Source: Lachnospiraceae bacterium
GTDB lineage: Bacteria; Bacillota; Clostridia; Lachnospirales; Lachnospiraceae
Reading direction: 5' to 3'
Assembly (NCBI GenBank): GCA_910576385.1
Contig: CAJTIR010000010.1
Coordinates: 53,635-117,634, forward strand
DNA length: 64,000 bases
The notes beneath the pieces were generated by a model. The model worked only from the letters and a program-made list of their open reading frames with translations, was not told where the DNA came from and searched no databases. The position numbers were made by a program, and so were the translations under genes. The stretch's first letter is position 1. Each line of letters starts with the position of its first letter. Below are positions 25,399-34,452 of this stretch, one piece after another.

Positions 25399-26898
25399 CT
25401 ATTTGCTCTCTTCTGTTTCCTTTGGCAGTCTTCCATACAATTCCACCTGTTTGCGGATCTTCTTGGTCAGTTTACTGTCAATGGCGCCTGCTTTCATGCG
25501 CCACATCCAGTTACAGCCCAGTGTGGACGGCGTATTCATTCTGCCCACACTGCTTAGCCCTAACAAATCCTGCATGGTAACAACTGCTGTATCGCTGACA
25601 CTGGACCATACCGCACGCATCACTCCCCAGTGATAGCCTTCTTCCTGTGTCAGTTTTAAGTATTCTTTTGCATAGGCAACACAGCTTCTGGGCGCCGTCT
25701 TCATCCATCCCAAAATGGTATCATTGTCATGGGTTCCAGCATAGACTACAGAATTTCTGGTATAATTGTGAGGCAGATAATCTCCATCCTCCCTGCTGTC
25801 AAAAGCAAACTGAATCAATTTCATACCTGGAAAACCAGAATCCGCCAGCAGCTTGCGCACCGAATCTGTGAGATAGCCGAGATCTTCTGCGATAATATCC
25901 AACTTTCCTAGCTTTTCTTCTATGCAGCAAAACAGCTCAATCCCTGGCCCTTCTCTCCACGCTCCATTTCTGGCCGTCGTATCGCCATAAGGAATAGCAT
26001 AATAGGAATCAAATCCCCGGAAATGATCAATACGGACTACGTCAAATAGGTTAGAAACCTTGTCAATCCGTCTCGTCCACCAGCGATAACCATCTTCTTT
26101 CATCACATCCCAGCGAAACAGCGGATTCCCCCAGAGCTGTCCATCCTCAGAAAACGCATCTGGCGGACATCCTGCCACATCAATTGGCAAGAGCTCCTCA
26201 TTAAGATAAAACTGTCTGGGATTTGCCCAGACATCTGCACTGTCCAAAGCCACATAAATTGGCAGATCACCAATCATACGGATTCCCCTGTCATTGGCAT
26301 ACTGTTTTAAATCGTGCCACTGCTTATAAAAAAGATACTGCAGCATTTTCCAGAAATCAATTTCCCCTGCGAGCTCCTGCCTAGCCTGAGCGATGGATTT
26401 CTTCTCACGCTTTTTAAGCTCTGGCTCCCATTCGGTCCACGCCGCGCCCTGATGGGTATCTTTGAGCGCCATAAACAATGCATAATCCTCCAGCCAGTCT
26501 TCTTGCTGTTCACAAAAATCTTGATAATCCTCTGGAATCATTTTTTGAAACCGCTCAAACGCCTTATGTAACAGCGGGTACCGATTCTTATAGAGTATGT
26601 CATAATCTATCCTTGTCAGATCTTTTCCCCAATCATATGCCACACACTCTGCTTTTCTCAGCAATTTTTCTTTGCAGAGAATATCCAAATCAATAAAATA
26701 AGGATTCCCTGCAAAACTAGAAAAAGATTGATAAGGGGAATCCCCATAGCTGGTCGGACAAATTGGCAGTACCTGCCAATAGCTCTGTCCCGCTTTTACG
26801 AGAAAATCTACAAACTTCTTTGCCTCCTTCCCCATAGTGCCGATCCCATAGGGAGACGGCAGAGAAGAAATATGCATTAAAATTCCACTACTACGCAT
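25399..26898 (-). CDS. malQ: 4-alpha-glucanotransferase (amylomaltase)
   Basis: A 499-residue GH77 disproportionating enzyme that transfers alpha-1,4-glucan segments in maltodextrin use. Visible family segments are SGILMHISSLPSPYGIG, GDLPIYVALDSADVWA and VVRIDHFRGFDSYYAIP with the nucleophile Asp. IIAEDLGYLT carries the acid/base Glu, and YAGTHDNDTILGW the third acidic residue. ATG at 26907 is one base from AGGAGG, so ATG at 26898 is preferred. It lies just downstream of a LacI regulator on the same strand and probably belongs to its regulon. Confidence 0.95.
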   Translation of the reverse strand: MRSSGILMHISSLPSPYGIGTMGKEAKKFVDFLVKAGQSYWQVLPICPTSYGDSPYQSFSSFAGNPYFIDLDILCKEKLLRKAECVAYDWGKDLTRIDYDILYKNRYPLLHKAFERFQKMIPEDYQDFCEQQEDWLEDYALFMALKDTHQGAAWTEWEPELKKREKKSIAQARQELAGEIDFWKMLQYLFYKQWHDLKQYANDRGIRMIGDLPIYVALDSADVWANPRQFYLNEELLPIDVAGCPPDAFSEDGQLWGNPLFRWDVMKEDGYRWWTRRIDKVSNLFDVVRIDHFRGFDSYYAIPYGDTTARNGAWREGPGIELFCCIEEKLGKLDIIAEDLGYLTDSVRKLLADSGFPGMKLIQFAFDSREDGDYLPHNYTRNSVVYAGTHDNDTILGWMKTAPRSCVAYAKEYLKLTQEEGYHWGVMRAVWSSVSDTAVVTMQDLLGLSSVGRMNTPSTLGCNWMWRMKAGAIDSKLTKKIRKQVELYGRLPKETEESK

Positions 26899-26934
26899 AC
26901 CGCGCATACCTCCTGTTACTTTACTGTAATTATT

Positions 26935-27966
26935 TTAGAAGCAGCCATCCAAACCAGATTGCAGCTTTTTGACACTCTCCCCCTGAAACAGATGAAATGG
27001 CACCACCTCATGAACAGGCGCTTGCCCGCCACTGATACTCTGCAGCAATATCTCCATACTTTTATCTGCCAAAATTTGATACTGCTGCTGAATGGTGGTG
27101 AGTTTTGGATTATAATATTCTGCCAGAGTAATACCATCAAAACCCATAACAGAAATATCCTCTGGCACTCGTTTTCCACAATCAATCAGGGCACGAATCG
27201 CACCAATCGCCATCACATCACTCATTGCGAACACTACTGTGAGATCCTTGGCTTTTTGGAACAGTCTCTTCATTGCCTCATAAGATTCCTGATAAGAAAA
27301 ACGTGAACTCTCATAATATCTGTGCTTATCAAATTCCATGCCATTTTTTTGAAAGCAGCGTATACAGCCCTGATACCTCTGACGGCTGATATCTGATATT
27401 GCAAAATCCCCTCCCAAAATACCAATCTTTTGATGTCCCTGGCTAAAGAGATAATCTATTGCAAACTCCGCTGCCGCCTCATCATCTATTGCCACGCTGG
27501 AAAGGTTTGGAAAATTGAATTTATTGCCCCGAACTGTCACCAAAACACAGGGCACATTTACATGTCCAAAAGATTGCTCCAGAAATTTTGGATTTCCGCC
27601 CAAAAGCAGCATTCCCAAAGGCTTACGCTCTCGGCAGACAGCAATTGCTTCCTTCCCCTCATTTGCCTCCTCATCCATATAAATGATATTTACCAGATAT
27701 CTGGTCGTCTCTGCCTTTTTCTGAATTTGCTCCACAATACTGGAAAAAAGCATGTTAGAAGTGCCCTTGACTAGAACAACAATTGTCCTGCTGCTCGTCT
27801 GTTTCAAATGCCGTGCATTGTTATTGGGGACAAAATGATGTGCTGCCACGATCTTTTCTATCTTTCTCTTCGCTTCTGGGCTTACATCATTGCGGTTATT
27901 CAGTACCCGAGAAACTGTACTGACCGAATAGCCCGATTCCCTCGCAATATCTTTAATCGTCAACAT
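26935..27966 (-). CDS. LacI-family regulator of the maltodextrin-type region
   Basis: A 343-residue repressor: HTH segment MLTIKDIARESGYSVSTVSRV, then a sugar-binding-like sensor domain with VMGFDGITLAEYYNPKLTTI near the C-terminus. The frame opens with GTG at 27978, but ATG at 27966 follows AAGGTGG and gives the standard N-terminus. It sits between malQ and the permeases on the same strand, so it should control both in response to maltose/maltodextrin or a related sugar. Confidence 0.93.
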   Translation of the reverse strand: MLTIKDIARESGYSVSTVSRVLNNRNDVSPEAKRKIEKIVAAHHFVPNNNARHLKQTSSRTIVVLVKGTSNMLFSSIVEQIQKKAETTRYLVNIIYMDEEANEGKEAIAVCRERKPLGMLLLGGNPKFLEQSFGHVNVPCVLVTVRGNKFNFPNLSSVAIDDEAAAEFAIDYLFSQGHQKIGILGGDFAISDISRQRYQGCIRCFQKNGMEFDKHRYYESSRFSYQESYEAMKRLFQKAKDLTVVFAMSDVMAIGAIRALIDCGKRVPEDISVMGFDGITLAEYYNPKLTTIQQQYQILADKSMEILLQSISGGQAPVHEVVPFHLFQGESVKKLQSGLDGCF

Positions 27967-28005
27967 TTTTTGTCCCACCTTATCCTAAACTAGTACAATG
28001 AATCA

Positions 28006-28845
28006 CTAGCCTTTTACCGCGCCTGCCACTACTCCTTCAATAATATATTTCTGACAGATCATGTAAAAGATGATAATCGGGATAATTGCCAGCACCAGCA
28101 TCGCCATCATTGCACCCATATCCACAGACCCATATCCACCTTTTAGATATTGAATTGCAATGGGAATTGTCTTCCAGCGCTTAATATCCAATACCAAGTA
28201 TGGTAATAGGTAATCATTCCAGATCCACATAGCCTGCAAAATTGCCACTGTAATACAAGTAGGCTTTAGAATCGGAAATACTACTCCAAAAAAAGTCTGT
28301 ATCGGGTTACAGCCGTCAATCATAGCAGCTTCCTCAATCTCCAGCGGAATACTTCGCACAAATCCGCAGAACATAAACACTGCCAGTCCAGCGCCAAATC
28401 CCAGATATACTAATATAATACCAATTGGACTGCTTAAATGCAACATATTTGCCAATTTCGACAATGTAAACATAACCATCTGGAATGGAACGATCATCGA
28501 AAACAGGCACAGATAGTAAAATCCGGAGGAAAACACAGACTTCACCCTGGATATGTACCAGGCGCACATAGAGGTACATAAAATAATAGCCGCCACCGAA
28601 AAGACTGTGATAAATAGAGAATTTTTAAAAGCATCAAAGAAATGGATTTTCTCCATTCCCCGCATATAGTTTTCCAGTTCCACAAACATTTTTCCCAATG
28701 GAAGTTCAAAGGGTCTGCGGCTGATATAAACTTTCTTCTTAAATGAATTGACCAATACCAGCACAATGGGAAATACCCATGCCAGTGAGAGCAGACTAAA
28801 AAACAAAGTAAACGCCCATCCATATCTTGTTTTTCTTACTTGCAT
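28006..28845 (-). CDS. sugar ABC permease, MalG-like
   Basis: A 279-residue permease of carbohydrate uptake transporter family 1. Six helices are predicted. The EAA coupling loop reads EEAAMIDGCNPIQTFFGVVFPIL. Its ATG shares one base with the MalF-like stop (TAATG). With the partner permease and binding protein it forms an importer for maltodextrin or another oligosaccharide; no ATPase gene is nearby, so the MsmX-type protein at 59319-60431 is the likely partner. Confidence 0.93.
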   Translation of the reverse strand: MQVRKTRYGWAFTLFFSLLSLAWVFPIVLVLVNSFKKKVYISRRPFELPLGKMFVELENYMRGMEKIHFFDAFKNSLFITVFSVAAIILCTSMCAWYISRVKSVFSSGFYYLCLFSMIVPFQMVMFTLSKLANMLHLSSPIGIILVYLGFGAGLAVFMFCGFVRSIPLEIEEAAMIDGCNPIQTFFGVVFPILKPTCITVAILQAMWIWNDYLLPYLVLDIKRWKTIPIAIQYLKGGYGSVDMGAMMAMLVLAIIPIIIFYMICQKYIIEGVVAGAVKG

Positions 28846-29687
28846 TACTGCTGCACCTCCTTTGTTCTCGTCAATTTCGTCTGTACCACGGCAATCAAGG
28901 CTACCAAGATAAAAAATACAACTGCCTTTGCCTGGCCTACGCCCTCATAACCAGTACGTCCATAAAAGGTATTATAAATATTTAATGCCAGCAGTTCTGA
29001 CATACTGGAAGGCTCTCCATTGGTCAAAGCTAGATTTTGGTCAAAAAGCTTAAAACTGTTGGTCAATGTCAAAAACGTACAGATCGTTATGGATGGCATT
29101 ACCATAGGGATTGTCACATTCCATAAGATTTGGCTTGACTTTGCCCCATCAATCTTAGCCGCTTCAATCAGTTCTCCAGGAATATTTTGAATCCCAGAAA
29201 TATAGATAATCATCATATAGCCAATCTGCTGCCAACAAATCAAAATCACCAGCCCCCAAAAGCCATAGGTGGAACTATATGTCAATGTTTTTTGAAATTT
29301 TGCCAAAATACCATTTAATAGAAGCTGCCAAACATACCCTAGTACAATGCCGCCAATCAAATTTGGCATAAAAAATACCGTACGGAACACATTTGTCCCC
29401 TTGATTCCCTTAGTCAAAAGCATTGCCACTGCAAAGGCCAGCACATTGATCAAGATGACAGACATAATGGTAAATGCAGCCGTATACCAAAGTGCATGGA
29501 AAAATGTTTGATCTGCGCTAATTTTTAAATAATTTTCAATTCCCACAAATTTTGCATCTGTCACAGTGGTAAATTTACAAAACGACAGATATATTCCCAT
29601 AAGAAAAGGGATGAAAAATCCAATGGTAAACGCCAACAATGTCGGAAACGCAAAAATAGGGAAATATTTTTTTAATGAATTCTGCAT
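28845..29687 (-). CDS. sugar ABC permease, MalF-like
   Basis: A 280-residue permease with six predicted helices and the EAA loop IEAAKIDGAKSSQILWNVTIPMV. It lacks the long extracytoplasmic domain of E. coli MalF, which is usual in Firmicutes. It is 85 bases downstream of the binding protein gene, with a hairpin in the gap, and coupled to the MalG-like gene by a one-base overlap. Confidence 0.93.
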   Translation of the reverse strand: MQNSLKKYFPIFAFPTLLAFTIGFFIPFLMGIYLSFCKFTTVTDAKFVGIENYLKISADQTFFHALWYTAAFTIMSVILINVLAFAVAMLLTKGIKGTNVFRTVFFMPNLIGGIVLGYVWQLLLNGILAKFQKTLTYSSTYGFWGLVILICWQQIGYMMIIYISGIQNIPGELIEAAKIDGAKSSQILWNVTIPMVMPSITICTFLTLTNSFKLFDQNLALTNGEPSSMSELLALNIYNTFYGRTGYEGVGQAKAVVFFILVALIAVVQTKLTRTKEVQQ

Positions 29688-29723
29688 TCCTACCTCACAA
29701 TCTCAAAAACAAAATCATTGCCA

Positions 29724-29739
29724 GGGGCAAAAATGCCCC
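29724..29739. terminator. intra-operon hairpin after the binding-protein gene
   Basis: GGGGCA (29724-29729) and TGCCCC (29734-29739) form a tight stem with a four-base loop. With no T-tract, it is more likely an mRNA-stabilising or attenuating element that keeps binding protein in excess over permeases. Confidence 0.5.
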
Positions 29740-29772
29740 CAGCCGATCTGTAACATTCATATTGTCTTTGTA

Positions 29773-31191
29773 TTATTCATTTACCGCCTTATATTCAGAA
29801 GCCCATCCATCGACAAACGCCTTCTTCACTGCCTCCCAATCTCCAGTTCCCTGTGCATATTCCAGCAATGCGCTGCCTACGCCGTTCTTCCAGCCTTCTG
29901 AGGGAATCGTACTGAATGCCCACGGAATTGCTTTTTTTCCAGATTCAAGATATTCATTAGCCGCTACAATCAACGGATTCTTAGGCTGATATTCATCTGT
30001 AAATGTTTTGAAGGGTGTTACAAATCCCATCTCATCACGGAAAAATTCTCTTCCTTTGTCACTGGTAATCACCCATTCCACAAAATCTAAGGTAGCGTCA
30101 ATATCTTCCTGAGAAGCTTTCTTATTTACACACCAATAATTTTCAGAACCAGTACAAAGACCCTGGTTTGCCTCATCACCAACTCCAATATAAATCGGCA
30201 TGATTCCCAAATCTTCCTCTGCCACATCATTTCCAATAATGTCATTGTAAGCCCAGGTTCCATTTTGATAAAATACTGCTTCACCCATAGAAAATTCTGC
30301 TGCTGCATCCTCGCCAGTCATACTAGAAAGCATGGAAGGCTCCACAGTAGAATCTGCAAGATATAAATCCCAAATATTTTTGTATGCATCGAGATAAGTT
30401 CCCTTGATGGCTTCTGTAGTCTCAATCTTATCATTCTGGTATTCAAAATAAATGGGAAGATTTGCCAGATGTGTCTTAAATCGCCAATCTGAGGAAGAAT
30501 CCATGCCTGCGGAAGCGAATACTCCTTGAATCCCCAGTTCTTCCTTGCGTGCCTGCATATCATCTGCTACTTCTTTCAATTTTGCAAAACTATTGATCTC
30601 AGAAATATCTTTCACTTTTGCCCCATCCATTGCAAAATATTTGGATAAAATCGCATTATTATAAATCAACCCATAGGTTTCAATCACATAGGCAACACCC
30701 TGCACTTCACCATCGTCATTGATCAGTGCAAACTCATCACTCTTTAAATTTTTATAGAGAGCGCTGTCCTTTAAGTCATAACAGTAATCTTTCCAAGAGG
30801 CAAGTCCTGCTGGACCGTTTACTTGGAATAAGGTAGGCGCCTGTTCCTTGGCCATCTCTGATTTTAAAGTGGACTCATAAGTACCAGAGGCCGCTGTCTC
30901 TACTGTCACCTGTACGCCAGTCTCATTGGTGTATTCCTCTGCCAATTCCTTCCACTGTTCTGCCTGCTCTGGTTTGAAACTCAGATAATAAACGGTTCCC
31001 TCTGTGTTCGCTGTCTGATTTTCATCCGTCTCATTCTCTGTCACATTGTCCGTTCCATTTTGTTCTGTATTCTCTTCATTTGTAGCATTGTTGTTGTCTG
31101 CATTTTCTAGATCCTTTTTTCTCCCGCAGCCTGCTGCCGCGGTCACTGCAATTGCAGCAGCCAACAAAACGGATACCCATCTCTTTTTCAT
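29773..31191 (-). CDS. sugar-binding lipoprotein, MalE-like (family 1 extracellular binding protein)
   Basis: A 472-residue lipoprotein. The signal peptide is MKKRWVSVLLAAAIAVTAAAG, and the lipobox ends in AAAGC. An Asn/Glu/Thr-rich linker of about 45 residues lifts the receptor off the membrane. The two-lobed family 1 fold follows, with the C-terminal region GTGDWEAVKKAFVDGWASEY. ATG at 31191 follows GGAGGAAAC; a 38-codon upstream extension is rejected. It is the first gene of the importer operon. Confidence 0.93.
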   Translation of the reverse strand: MKKRWVSVLLAAAIAVTAAAGCGRKKDLENADNNNATNEENTEQNGTDNVTENETDENQTANTEGTVYYLSFKPEQAEQWKELAEEYTNETGVQVTVETAASGTYESTLKSEMAKEQAPTLFQVNGPAGLASWKDYCYDLKDSALYKNLKSDEFALINDDGEVQGVAYVIETYGLIYNNAILSKYFAMDGAKVKDISEINSFAKLKEVADDMQARKEELGIQGVFASAGMDSSSDWRFKTHLANLPIYFEYQNDKIETTEAIKGTYLDAYKNIWDLYLADSTVEPSMLSSMTGEDAAAEFSMGEAVFYQNGTWAYNDIIGNDVAEEDLGIMPIYIGVGDEANQGLCTGSENYWCVNKKASQEDIDATLDFVEWVITSDKGREFFRDEMGFVTPFKTFTDEYQPKNPLIVAANEYLESGKKAIPWAFSTIPSEGWKNGVGSALLEYAQGTGDWEAVKKAFVDGWASEYKAVNE

Positions 31192-31366
31192 AGTTTCCTC
31201 CATTCTTACTATAAAAGTAGCCAGCACAGATAACATTCCTTGATCTGTTTTGGCATAGTAAAATCTATATTCTTTAGTATGGAGATTTTGGGATTTAATA
31301 TTCATAAAATTGATACTTTACCTGTTGACAGATAAAGCGAAACCACAATCTGCAAATGGTAATTGT

Positions 31367-31543
31367 AATTCATAGTGCCAAAAGGTTTCCATCATAAAGT
31401 GATGGAAACACTTTGCACATAAAAGCGTTATGGAAAGCTAGCTTTCCATAACGCTTTTTGTGCAAGATGTCTATGCTGCCAAAGGCAGCAAGACCTTTTA
31501 GCACTATAAGATCAGTTATTATAAAAAATGGGAAAACTCAAAT
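31367..31543. repeat. palindromic element, family A copy 2
   Basis: The outer arms (CATAGTGCCAAAAGG near 31371 and ACCTTTTAGCACTATAAG near 31494) are imperfect inverted repeats. Inside are a GTTTCCATCA/TGATGGAAAC hairpin and a perfect 18-bp stem (31421-31438 with 31441-31458) around TA. About 75 bases at the right side match, in opposite orientation, the copy at 5159-5271, which lacks the inner hairpins. It lies between the binding-protein promoter region and the riboswitch. Confidence 0.7.
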
Positions 31544-31653
31544 AATATAAATACATATATTTCCTATAAAAAAACGTACCTTCCCATTGCAAACTGCATA
31601 TTATTAATGTATAATAAGTCAAAACTCTTTGCACTGCATTTAATCTACAGTAC

Positions 31654-31732
31654 AAACTGAACAGGCCGGGAAATAACCTGTGTAGCCGGGTCGCAGGCAG
31701 CGACAGTAGATGATACATCTGCGGGACAGTAG
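31654..31732 (+). promoter_or_regulatory. NiCo (czcD-type) riboswitch
   Basis: The leader of the cation exporter folds as a compact junction: ACTG (31656-31659) with CAGT (31727-31730), GTCGC (31690-31694) with GCGAC (31700-31704), and AGATG (31708-31712) with CATCT (31716-31720). An AGGCCGGG-AATAACC-GTAGCCGGG arm precedes these. Repeated G-rich strands followed by ACAG (GCGACAG, GGGACAG) are typical of the NiCo aptamer. The CAGTA strand can instead pair with TACTG at 31740-31744, followed by T-rich sequence, which could be the switch. Position before a CDF transporter gene agrees. Confidence 0.75.
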
Positions 31733-31856
31733 CTTCTATTACTGAGAACGTGGGTGTTTTTATTATCGAAAACTTTTCTAATCTTTCTAAATAACAAACC
31801 CCCACACCTTAGCAAGTGCCATAGAGCTATCACACCATTTTTAGGAGGTAACTGTT

Positions 31857-32738
31857 ATGGAAAACCAATTTGAACAAGTGGCAATGAAGGTATCTGTTGT
31901 CACCATTATTGCAAATCTGCTCTTATCTGTCTTTAAATTGTTTGCAGGTGTATTTGCCCATTCTGGGGCAATGATTAGCGATGCGGTTCACTCTGCATCA
32001 GACGTATTTAGCACTTTTGTGGTTATGATAGGAATAAAAATTGCTGGTAAAGACTCAGATAAAGAACATCCCTATGGACATGAACGAATGGAATGTGTGG
32101 CAGCTATTGTCCTGGCCACGATTCTTTGTATTACTGGTATTGGCATTGGCTATTCAGCAGTGACCGCCATGATCTTAGGCGAATACCACACATCTGTGAT
32201 ACCAGGCATCCTTGCTTTGATCGCAGCATTCATCTCTATTTTAGTGAAAGAGGCCATGTTTTGGTATACAAGATTCTATGCCAAAAAAATTGATTCCAGT
32301 GCATTGATGGCAGATGCATGGCATCACCGTTCCGATTCTCTCTCTTCTGTCGGAGCCATAATTGGTATTGTTGGAGCAAGAATGGGATATCCGATTATGG
32401 ATTCGCTTGCCAGTCTTGTAATCTGTGTGTTTATCATCAAAGCTTCCTATGAAATTTTTAAAGACGCTGTAGATAAAATGGTTGACAAAGCTTGTGATGA
32501 TGCCACAGAAGAAGAGTTAAAGAAATGTGCCCTCTCTCACCACGGTGTCGCTGGCATTGATTTATTGCGCACACGTATGTTTGGAAATAAAATCTATGTG
32601 GATTTAGAAATTCGCATTGATGGCAGCCGCTCACTTTGGGAAACTCATGAAGTGGCCCAGAAGGTACATGACAGTATTGAACGCAACTTTCCCAAAGTAA
32701 AACATATTATGGTGCATGTAAATCCTGTGAAGCAATGA
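31857..32738 (+). CDS. czcD: cation diffusion facilitator (divalent metal exporter)
   Basis: A 293-residue CDF transporter that exports divalent metals by proton exchange. Six helices are predicted, with metal-site motifs DAVHSASD in helix 2 and DAWHHRSD in helix 5. The cytoplasmic C-terminal domain of about 80 residues includes LLRTRMFGNKIYVDLEIRID. A TAGGAGG site precedes ATG. The Ni/Co-type riboswitch in its leader suggests that Co2+ or Ni2+ (possibly also Fe2+) is the physiological substrate. Confidence 0.95.
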   Translation: MENQFEQVAMKVSVVTIIANLLLSVFKLFAGVFAHSGAMISDAVHSASDVFSTFVVMIGIKIAGKDSDKEHPYGHERMECVAAIVLATILCITGIGIGYSAVTAMILGEYHTSVIPGILALIAAFISILVKEAMFWYTRFYAKKIDSSALMADAWHHRSDSLSSVGAIIGIVGARMGYPIMDSLASLVICVFIIKASYEIFKDAVDKMVDKACDDATEEELKKCALSHHGVAGIDLLRTRMFGNKIYVDLEIRIDGSRSLWETHEVAQKVHDSIERNFPKVKHIMVHVNPVKQ

Positions 32739-32757
32739 TTTCGCATTTAAGGAAATC

Positions 32758-32850
32758 ATGATGGATGAAAAAGCCCGCATTGGATTCCTGTCTGCGGTGC
32801 TGAAAATCAAACCAGAGGAGATCAAGGAGGATCCGCAAACTACAATCTGA
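32758..32850 (+). pseudogene. Rpn-family nuclease/transposase C-terminal fragment
   Basis: A 30-codon frame from ATG contains the residues [20 protein letters not shown] and then stops. This matches the C-terminal region of PD-(D/E)XK nuclease family (Rpn) proteins, which usually reads as L-x-SAVL-I-PEEI. All the catalytic part is missing, so this is a remnant. It lies 20 bases after the exporter gene, with no promoter of its own. Confidence 0.6.
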
Positions 32851-32876
32851 ACAAATTTGAGCTGGAATTGCAAAAC

Positions 32877-32920
32877 AGGGACTGTCGCATTATTATATTT
32901 CTGTTAATGCGACAGTCCCT
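32877..32920. terminator. hairpin between czcD and gltD
   Basis: AGGGACTGTCGCATTA (32877-32892) pairs perfectly with its complement at 32905-32920 around a 12-base loop. On the minus strand it is followed by GTTTTGC, a weak T-run. It sits between convergent genes and probably terminates the gltBD transcript and perhaps the exporter transcript. Confidence 0.65.
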
Positions 32921-32947
32921 CATAGATAAAATCTTATCAAATCTTTC

Positions 32948-34438
32948 TTACACTTCCAAATTTGTATATCCCATCAGACTTAAGTCTACTTCCCTGGCAA
33001 CCTCACGGCCCTCCCTGATTGCCCAGACAACCAGAGATTGTCCTCTGTGCATATCACCTGCCGTAAAGACATTTTCCACATTTGTATGGTAATGTCCTGT
33101 CTCAGTCTGCACGTTGGTGCGTTCATTGAGAGATACCCCGAAAGCATCCGCAACATACTTCTCTGTGCCCAAAAATCCCGCTGCAATCAGAACCAAATCC
33201 GCCTCCAGTTTATTTTCTGAACCTGGCACTTCTTCCATCACCATACGGCCAGTCTTTTCATCTTTCTTACTCTCCAGCTTTACAATCGTCAAGCCGCAGA
33301 GATTTCCATTTTTATCTTTCAGAAATTCTTTTACAGTAGTCTGATATTTACGTGGATCATGCCCAAATACTGCGATTGCTTCCTCCTGACCGTAATCTGT
33401 CTTGCAGACCTTCGGCCACTGCGGCCAAGCATTGTCCTCTGCCCGCTGATTTGGCGCTTTTGGCATCATCTCAAGCTGTGTCACAGCGGCCGCTCCATGC
33501 CGGATTGCCGTGCCCACACAGTCATTTCCGGTATCGCCTCCGCCAATCACCACTACTTTCTTACCCTTGGCAGAGACATATTTCTTGTCCTTCAGCTCTG
33601 AATCCAGCAGGCTCTTGGTGGTTGCCGCCAAAAAATCGACTGCAAAATAGATGCCTTTGGCGTCTCTGCCAGGCGCCTTGATATCTCTGGGATTTTTAGC
33701 GCCGCAGGCAAGAATTATCCTGTCATACTCTTTCAGCAATTTAGTCGTCTTGACATCCTTGCCCACATTTACGCCAGTGATAAACTCCACACCCTCCTCT
33801 CTCATAATATCAATCTTGCGGTCAATCACATGCTTTTCCAGCTTCATATTGGGTATTCCATACATCAGAAGTCCTCCCACGCGGTCATCACGTTCATATA
33901 CTGTGACCAGATGTCCGCGCTTGTTGAGCTGGTCTGCCGCTGCCAGTCCTGCCGGACCAGAACCAATGACTGCTATCTTTTTTCCAGTGCGCACTTTCGG
34001 CGGTTTTGCCGCAGCAAAACCCTGTTCATATGCATGTTCAATAATGCCAAATTCATTTTCCTTGACTGACACCGCCTCGCCATAATTACCGCAGGTACAT
34101 GCCGCTTCACAGAGCGCCGGACACACTCGTGCCGTAAATTCTGGAAAATTGTTGGTCTTTCTCAGACGATTGTAAGCCTGCTCCCAATTTCCCGTATATA
34201 CCAAATCATTCCATTCTGGCACCAGATTGTGCAATGGACAGCCTGAAGTCATACCCATGATATCCATCCCCGACTGACAGAAGGGGACGCCGCAGGCCAT
34301 ACAGCGCGCCCCCTGCTTTTGCTGCTCTTCTTTGCTCAGAGGGGTATGGAACTCATTAAAATGTTTGATACGCTCTTTGGGAGCCGCTGCCTTAGCTGTC
34401 TGTCTGTCGTATTCCATAAATCCTGTTGGTTTTCCCAT
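32948..34438 (-). CDS. gltD: glutamate synthase small subunit
   Basis: A 496-residue NADPH-dependent subunit that feeds electrons to GltB. The N-terminus holds the [4Fe-4S] Cys motifs ([12 protein letters not shown], and [12 protein letters not shown] around 105-117). The FAD dinucleotide fold [18 protein letters not shown] and the NADPH fold [11 protein letters not shown] follow. The start follows GGAGGGAAG. It lies 14 bases downstream of gltB and is co-transcribed with it for ammonium assimilation. Confidence 0.97.
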   Translation of the reverse strand: MGKPTGFMEYDRQTAKAAAPKERIKHFNEFHTPLSKEEQQKQGARCMACGVPFCQSGMDIMGMTSGCPLHNLVPEWNDLVYTGNWEQAYNRLRKTNNFPEFTARVCPALCEAACTCGNYGEAVSVKENEFGIIEHAYEQGFAAAKPPKVRTGKKIAVIGSGPAGLAAADQLNKRGHLVTVYERDDRVGGLLMYGIPNMKLEKHVIDRKIDIMREEGVEFITGVNVGKDVKTTKLLKEYDRIILACGAKNPRDIKAPGRDAKGIYFAVDFLAATTKSLLDSELKDKKYVSAKGKKVVVIGGGDTGNDCVGTAIRHGAAAVTQLEMMPKAPNQRAEDNAWPQWPKVCKTDYGQEEAIAVFGHDPRKYQTTVKEFLKDKNGNLCGLTIVKLESKKDEKTGRMVMEEVPGSENKLEADLVLIAAGFLGTEKYVADAFGVSLNERTNVQTETGHYHTNVENVFTAGDMHRGQSLVVWAIREGREVAREVDLSLMGYTNLEV

Positions 34439-34452
34439 TCCTGCTTCCCTCC

